A stretch of DNA of 64,000 bases from Roseovarius arcticus (GTDB taxonomy: Bacteria > Pseudomonadota > Alphaproteobacteria > Rhodobacterales > Rhodobacteraceae), in the NCBI RefSeq assembly GCF_006125015.1, contig NZ_SZZN01000001.1:3534001-3598000 (forward strand), written 5' to 3'. Below, piece after piece: positions 62,103 through 64,000 of this stretch. The notes below the pieces were generated by a model. It saw only the letters and a program-made list of their open reading frames with translations. It did not search any database and was not told the origin of the DNA. Numbering within the stretch: position 1 is the stretch's first letter; every line of letters starts with the position of its first letter. The translations under genes and the position numbers were made by a program.

Positions 62103-63497
62103 ATGAACATGATCGCCAACCATCCGCCTACAGCCGACCTTCAGGCGCTGGACGCCGCTCACCACATGCACCCTTTCACAGATAATTCCGAGCTGGCGAA
62201 AAAAGGCGTGCGCGTCATTGCCCGCGCCAATGGCGTGACCCTGACCGACACGGATGGTAATGATTATCTCGATGCCATGGCGGGCCTGTGGTGCGTCAAC
62301 ATTGGCTATGGCCGCCCCGAAATGGCCGAGGCCGCAGCGCGCCAGATGCGCGAGCTGCCGTACTACAACACTTTTTTCCAGACGACCCACGTGCCTGCCA
62401 TCGCGCTGTCGTCCAAACTGGCCGAGCTGGCGCCGCGCGATCTTAACCACGTATTCTTTGCCGGATCTGGATCCGAGGCGAATGACACCAACATTCGTAT
62501 GGTCCGCACCTATTGGGCGCAAAAGGGCAAGCCGGAAAAGACCGTCATCATCAGCCGCAAGAATGCATATCATGGATCGTCAATGGGCAGCGGTAGCCTT
62601 GGTGGCATGACATTTATGCACGAACAGGGCGGTCTGCCGATCCCTGATATCTGCCACATCGACCAGCCGCATTGGTGGCAAGAGGGCGGCGATATGTCCC
62701 CCGAAGAGTTCGGGCTGGAGCGCGCGCGCCAACTTGAGAAGAAGATCGAAGAACTGGGCGAGAACCGCGTCGCCGCCTTTATCGCCGAGCCTATTCAGGG
62801 TGCGGGCGGCGTTGTTATCCCGCCCAGCACATACTGGCCAGAAATTCAGCGTATTTGCGATGCGCACGACATCTTGCTGATCGCCGATGAAGTGATCTGC
62901 GGATTTGGCCGTACCGGCAGCTGGTTTGGCTCAGAGACGTTGGGCATCCGTCCGCATATCATGACGATCGCCAAGGGTCTTAGCAGTGGCTATGCGCCTA
63001 TCGGCGGCTCGATCGTGTGCGACGAGGTGGCCGATGTCATCAACAATTGCGAATTCGCGCATGGTTACACGTATTCGGGCCACCCCATGACTTGCGCCGT
63101 CGCGCTCGAAAATCTGCGCATCCTACAGGAAGAGGGCATCGTCGACCGCGTTGCTGACCACTCCGCTGCATATCTGGCAAAGAAGTGGGGCACATTGGCC
63201 GATCACCCACTGGTGGGTGAGGCGACGACCATCGGTATGATGGGGTCCATCGTGCTGACGCCTGATGCGTCCAGCCGCGCCGCCTTTGCCGGCACCGAGG
63301 GCGATGTGGGTCTTATCACCCGTGAACATTGCTTCAAAAACGGTCTGGTGATGCGCCATGTTGGCGACCGCATGATTATCTCGCCCCCGTTGGTTATCAC
63401 GGACGGCGAGATGGACACGCTGGTCGAGCGTGCATGGAAGGCGCTGGATCTGGCGCACAAGCAGCTGAAAGACGAAGGCAAGATGAAGGCGGCCTAA
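62103..63497 (+). CDS. Class III amine:pyruvate aminotransferase (SpuC-like)
   Basis: The 464-residue PLP enzyme has DAMAGLWCVNIGYGR, FFAGSGSEANDTNIRMVR, KNAYHGSS, LLIADEVICGFGRTGSWFG and the PLP lysine in IAKGLSSGYAPIGG. By recollection it is close to polyamine/amine:pyruvate transaminases of the Ruegeria/Silicibacter type and of Pseudomonas SpuC. Expected reaction: putrescine or other omega-amine plus pyruvate to aldehyde plus alanine. It follows gntR and is divergent from the transport operon. Confidence 0.9.
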   Translation: MNMIANHPPTADLQALDAAHHMHPFTDNSELAKKGVRVIARANGVTLTDTDGNDYLDAMAGLWCVNIGYGRPEMAEAAARQMRELPYYNTFFQTTHVPAIALSSKLAELAPRDLNHVFFAGSGSEANDTNIRMVRTYWAQKGKPEKTVIISRKNAYHGSSMGSGSLGGMTFMHEQGGLPIPDICHIDQPHWWQEGGDMSPEEFGLERARQLEKKIEELGENRVAAFIAEPIQGAGGVVIPPSTYWPEIQRICDAHDILLIADEVICGFGRTGSWFGSETLGIRPHIMTIAKGLSSGYAPIGGSIVCDEVADVINNCEFAHGYTYSGHPMTCAVALENLRILQEEGIVDRVADHSAAYLAKKWGTLADHPLVGEATTIGMMGSIVLTPDASSRAAFAGTEGDVGLITREHCFKNGLVMRHVGDRMIISPPLVITDGEMDTLVERAWKALDLAHKQLKDEGKMKAA

Positions 63498-63520
63498 AAC
63501 GGCGTTCAACGGTATCCGGT

Positions 63521-63550
63521 GCGGGCGCGGCCATTGGCTGCGCCCGTTTT
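63521..63550 (+). terminator. Terminator after the aminotransferase
   Basis: GGGCGCGGCC (63523-63532) pairs with GGCTGCGCCC (63536-63545) with one G-T wobble around a 3-nt loop, flanked by a further C-G pair and followed by TTTT (63547-63550), 24 bp after the stop. Confidence 0.88.
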
Positions 63551-63725
63551 CGTTCTGCGTGGGCGTTGAGGCATTCGTGACCAGCTCGGCGAGTCATCCC
63601 TTCTGCAATACCGCCGCCCTCATGCGACCCATTTCCTGCACAAAGCGGGCTTTGCTATTTCGTATTGTCACCTGCATATTCGACCTTGCACCGGCAGTGC
63701 GCGCAGCCTTTCGAGCGGATAGCAG

Positions 63726-64000
63726 ATGAATAGACGCAAGCAGACTGACAAACATACGACTTTCGCGGTCATCGGCCTCGGCAATTTCGGCAGTACGGTG
63801 GCAAGCGAGCTGATCCGCTTTGGCAATCACGTCATCGGGATGGACCATGACGAACGTGCGGTGAACGCGCAGGTCGAAACCCTTAGCCAGGCGCTGATCG
63901 TCGATGCCCGCGATGAGGCTGCCCTGCGCGAGGCGGGCGTGGGCGAATGCGGCGTCGCGGTTGTTGCTATTGGTGATGATCTGGAATCCAGTATCCTTGC
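63726..64000 (+). CDS. KtrA/TrkA-type K+ uptake regulator (partial, runs off the window)
   Basis: The first 91 residues of a RCK-domain protein are present. After a basic N terminus, TFAVIGLGNFGSTVASELIRFG gives the NAD-binding RCK_N fold, followed by GMDHDERAVNAQVE and VVAIGDDLESSILA. Such proteins gate Ktr/Trk potassium uptake systems by binding ATP/ADP or NAD(H). The end is cut by the window edge. Only a weak GGAT ribosome site precedes ATG 63726. Confidence 0.85.
   Translation, partial: MNRRKQTDKHTTFAVIGLGNFGSTVASELIRFGNHVIGMDHDERAVNAQVETLSQALIVDARDEAALREAGVGECGVAVVAIGDDLESSIL

Noticed and set aside
62039-62573. Minus-strand frame of about 178 codons under the aminotransferase gene
   Set aside because: It is a shadow of the class III aminotransferase, whose motifs are on the plus strand.
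1-64000. Mobile elements, CRISPR arrays, tRNA or rRNA genes, phage islands
   Set aside because: No transposase, integrase, repeat-spacer pattern or tRNA-like cloverleaf was recognised; the gene content is conserved core chromosome.

Overview
The window reads as core chromosome of a Rhodobacterales (Roseobacter-group) alphaproteobacterium. The evidence is the gene order maf-aroE-coaE-dnaQ-secB facing hemJ-rho-mnmE-mnmG-rsmG-parA-parB, the rph-rdgB-hemW / hrcA-grpE divergent block, alphaproteobacterial-type addB/addA, an FzlA-like GST-fold protein next to queG, and a Rhodobacterales-type amine:pyruvate aminotransferase. GC is high over most of the window; a sampled addB line is about 60% G+C. 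From mnmE to parB composition is visibly lower, at roughly 42-50% in sampled mnmG lines. I see no tRNA, rRNA, IS element, prophage, CRISPR array or other accessory island.

Layout. 44-9995: a co-directional run of tightly overlapping genes, comprising a membrane-anchored PAS protein resembling a DivL sensor without its kinase half, tsaE, amgK-like kinase, murU-like nucleotidyltransferase, addB and addA. trxA follows, with a strong terminator. 10494-12479: hslV-hslU protease. 12643-13866: MFS transporter, convergent with smr-mltA-Tim44/TimA (minus). 16235-17261: fxsA, secB. 17269-19973: dnaQ-coaE-aroE-maf (minus, overlapping). 19974-20367: a 394-bp gene-free stretch with DnaA-box-like 9-mers next to a block of about 20% GC, the best candidate for the chromosome origin. 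20368-27756: hemJ, rho, mnmE, mnmG, rsmG, parA, parB, with two perfect 16-bp parS palindromes sitting at the 5' ends of mnmG and rsmG. 27763-30230: rph-rdgB-hemW (minus). 30349-31986: hrcA-grpE. 32047-34698: mutS, divergent from maeB. 37113-38356: EamA permease and HU (minus). 38478-39956: amn.

The right half carries metabolic genes. These are an SDR-type epimerase, pncB, a histidine phosphatase and a GST, then a split saccharopine (lysine) pathway (43597-45794), mtgA, fzlA, queG and a stand-alone HyuA-type hydantoinase. A threonine-catabolic unit kbl-tdh is translationally coupled to a PEP-mutase/isocitrate-lyase family protein. After it come msrB-msrA and a second EamA permease. 55880-63497 is a polyamine module: potF-potG-potH-potI with an FAD amine oxidase on the minus strand, divergent from a GntR/FCD regulator and a class III amine:pyruvate aminotransferase. 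A near-identical sequence (shared AATTTGATCA core) lies in front of both the transport operon and the aminotransferase gene and is a plausible operator. The window ends inside a KtrA/TrkA-type potassium-channel regulator.

No clearly unprecedented multi-gene system is visible. The most informative signals are the oriC/parS architecture, the kinase-less DivL-like protein, the candidate polyamine operator pair, and the terminator hairpin inside the pot operon.
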